Assembly (NCBI RefSeq): GCF_001544535.1 | Contig: NZ_FCON02000034.1 | Location: forward strand, 1-64,000 | DNA length: 64,000 bases | Direction: 5' to 3' | Source: Caballeronia choica | GTDB lineage: Bacteria; Pseudomonadota; Gammaproteobacteria; Burkholderiales; Burkholderiaceae | Shown here: piece after piece, positions 62,852-64,000 of the stretch | Layout of the letters: the number at the start of each line of letters is the position of its first letter | How positions within the stretch are numbered: position 1 is the first letter of the stretch | The notes under the pieces: model-generated | The model's database searches: none | Told to the model about the DNA's origin: nothing | The model's input: only the letters and a program-made list of their open reading frames with translations | Position numbers and translations under genes: made by a program

Positions 62852-62887
62852 GCGAAGCGCGCGGCGTTCAGCGTCCGCGCGCTTCGC
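62852..62887. terminator. Perfect 13-bp hairpin between convergent genes
   Basis: GCGAAGCGCGCGG and CCGCGCGCTTCGC are exact inverted copies around a 10-base loop. The hairpin sits between the stop codons of two convergent genes, so it can serve both. There is no long T-run on either side; the plus side continues CGTTTCAGCGTC. Confidence 0.5.
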
Positions 62888-62907
62888 CGTTTCAGCGTCT
62901 CACCGTC

Positions 62908-63498
62908 TCAGCGTCTGGCGAGGCGCAGCGCGAGAAACTGAAGCAGCATGATGGTCTTGCCGTCGACGATCTCGCCGCGCTCGACCATCGCCAGCGCCTG
63001 TCCGAGCGGCAGTTCGATCACTTCGATGTCCTCGCCCTCCGACGCGACCCCGCCGCCCGCCGCGACGCGCGAGGCCGAGTCGTAGTGGGCGACGAAGAAG
63101 TACAGCTTTTCCGTCACCGATCCGGGGCTCATGAACGCCTCGAACACTTTCTCCACGTCGCGCACGCGATATCCCGTTTCCTCCTCCAGTTCCGCGCGGA
63201 TCCGTTCCTCCGGCGACGCTTCGTCGAGCAAGCCCGCCGGCGTTTCGATCAGCATGCCGTCGTGGCCGTTGACGAAGACGGGCAGCCGGAACTGGCGCGT
63301 CAGCACGACGGTTTCGCGCGCCGGATCGATCAGCAGGATGGTCGCGCCGTTGCCGCGGTCGTAGGTCTCGCGGCTTTGCCGCTGCCAGACATTGTCGCGG
63401 CGCAGAAATTCGAAGGTGGTCTTCTTCAGCACGTACCAGTCGTCGGAAAGCACTTTCGACTCGATGATTCGCACGCGCTCCGCTGTGGGTGTCGCCAT
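62908..63498 (-). CDS. NUDIX hydrolase, NudK/ADP-ribose pyrophosphatase-like
   Basis: At 196 residues this is close to GDP-mannose hydrolase NudK (191). It opens VRIIESKVLSDDWYVLKKTTFEF and carries RQFRLPVFVNGHDGMLIETPAG before the Nudix box, read here as AGLLDEASPEERIRAELEEE followed by TGY. The core EEE residues that bind metal are present, although the usual Arg before Glu is Ala. It hydrolyses nucleoside diphosphates linked to sugars. It diverges from the DeoR-type gene across a 117-bp gap. Confidence 0.85.
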   Translation of the reverse strand: MATPTAERVRIIESKVLSDDWYVLKKTTFEFLRRDNVWQRQSRETYDRGNGATILLIDPARETVVLTRQFRLPVFVNGHDGMLIETPAGLLDEASPEERIRAELEEETGYRVRDVEKVFEAFMSPGSVTEKLYFFVAHYDSASRVAAGGGVASEGEDIEVIELPLGQALAMVERGEIVDGKTIMLLQFLALRLARR

Positions 63499-63536
63499 GT
63501 CCGTCTCCCGTTGGAAAAAAGCGTCCGTACATGGTA

Positions 63537-63580
63537 TCGTGCAGATTCGTGCAAAAACAAGAAATTTCGTGCAACGTGCA
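63537..63580 (+). promoter_or_regulatory. Four CGTGCA direct repeats (probable DeoR-family operator)
   Basis: CGTGCA occurs at 63538, 63548, 63568 and 63575, mostly as TTCGTGCA. The first three starts lie 10 and 20 bp apart, on one face of the helix. They sit in the divergent region between the NUDIX and DeoR genes, 36 bp before the latter. Confidence 0.6.
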
Positions 63581-63615
63581 TTTCAGACCTGCCCGGCCAA
63601 CGAAGCGAGACGGCG

Positions 63616-64000
63616 ATGCTGACGACCCAGAGAAAGAACGCCATCCTCGAAGCGCTCGCGCGCGACGGGCAGGTGCTCGCGAAATCGCTTGCCGAGGGAT
63701 TCGGCGTATCGGAGGACACCCTGCGGCGCGACTTGCGCGAGATGGCGTCCGAAGGACTGCTGCAGCGCGTGCACGGTGGCGCGCTGCCGGCATCGCCCGC
63801 GACGGCCGATTTCGCGCATCGCCAGTCGATCGAATCGACGGCCAAGCGCGCGGTCGCGAAGGCCGCGGCGGGCATGGTCACGGAGGGGCAAGTGGTGATC
63901 GTCGATGGTGGGACGACCGCCGTGCAACTCGCGCGCTACTTGCCGCGCGACTTGCGCGCGACCGTGGTCACGCACAGTCCGAGCATCGCGGTCGAACTGG
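63616..64000 (+). CDS. DeoR/GlpR-family transcriptional regulator (cut by window edge)
   Basis: The frame is open from ATG 63616 to the edge, 128 residues. N-terminal winged helix: MLTTQRKNAILEALARDGQV, then LAEGFGVSEDTLRRDLREMA, matching DeoR-family HTH. The start of the sugar-phosphate-sensing domain is VVIVDGGTTAVQLARYLP. Members repress sugar or polyol operons and are released by phosphorylated sugars. The C-terminal part and the regulated transport operon lie beyond the window. The ribosome site is weak (GAGACGGCG). Confidence 0.85.
   Translation, partial: MLTTQRKNAILEALARDGQVLAKSLAEGFGVSEDTLRRDLREMASEGLLQRVHGGALPASPATADFAHRQSIESTAKRAVAKAAAGMVTEGQVVIVDGGTTAVQLARYLPRDLRATVVTHSPSIAVEL

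Noticed and set aside
1-64000. CRISPR arrays, tRNA or rRNA genes, prophage or replication origin
   Set aside because: No spaced direct repeats, no cloverleaf with CCA context and no phage or replication genes were seen on either strand.

Overview
The window looks like a chromosomal segment of a high-GC member of the Burkholderiaceae (Burkholderia, Caballeronia or Paraburkholderia). The reasons are GC-rich codon use, a DUF3331 protein, small Burkholderia-type orphan proteins, a HiPIP, PQQ-type sugar dehydrogenase and dicarboxylate/aromatic-type CoA catabolism. No rRNA, tRNA, CRISPR array, prophage or replication origin was seen. Both edges cut through genes: an IS OrfA on the left and a DeoR-type regulator on the right.

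Layout. (1) 1-1869: an insertion sequence truncates the acetate permease gene actP, leaving yjcH intact. (2) 1949-9807: a minus-strand catabolic operon, LysR > fused enoyl-CoA hydratase/3-hydroxyacyl-CoA dehydrogenase > two acyl-CoA dehydrogenases resembling PimC/PimD > class III CoA transferase > nitronate monooxygenase. It suggests beta-oxidation of a dicarboxylic or similar acid. (3) 10130-16167: small hypotheticals, a well-formed small RNA candidate (11131-11192, minus), a sorbosone-dehydrogenase-like quinoprotein with its cytochrome c, a lipoprotein, a DUF2235/Tle1-like lipase and small proteins. (4) 16276-20536: DUF3311 protein, Na+:solute symporter, YtcJ-type amidohydrolase and a CobW-family GTPase whose start codon overlaps the amidohydrolase stop. 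(5) 20707-25637: a MarR-controlled EmrCAB-like tripartite efflux operon with three copies of one palindrome. (6) 25706-31356: pyruvyl-transferase-like protein, sulfonate-binding protein, exonuclease III, HiPIP, and an oxalate/formate-type MFS carrier with its 44-residue partner. (7) 31745-39287: cardiolipin synthase, a three-subunit molybdo-iron-sulfur membrane oxidoreductase (SoeABC-like by size and order) and an NRAMP Mn transporter. (8) 39542-43680: a large autotransporter with 40-residue repeats, frameshifted just before its beta-barrel. (9) 43751-51622: urea transporter, class II aldolase, tautomerase, nucleobase permease, Fic AMP-transferase with palindromic promoter, malate synthase G and free-methionine-R-sulfoxide reductase. 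(10) 51852-53090: a lower-GC toxin/immunity-like pair. (11) 53290-58245: a PaoABC-type aldehyde oxidoreductase lacking a Tat signal and an alpha/beta hydrolase. (12) 58654-64000: DUF3331 protein, hypotheticals, serine dehydratase-like PLP enzyme, cold-shock protein, NUDIX hydrolase and a divergent DeoR-family regulator.

Points most worth following up are the small RNA with a CUCCUCC anti-Shine-Dalgarno segment, the three-site MarR regulon, the apparently leaderless fic gene under two palindromes, the toxin/immunity pair, the IS-truncated actP and the frameshifted autotransporter. Coordinates, motifs and repeats were read by eye; family names come from recognition of sequence patterns and were not confirmed by database search.
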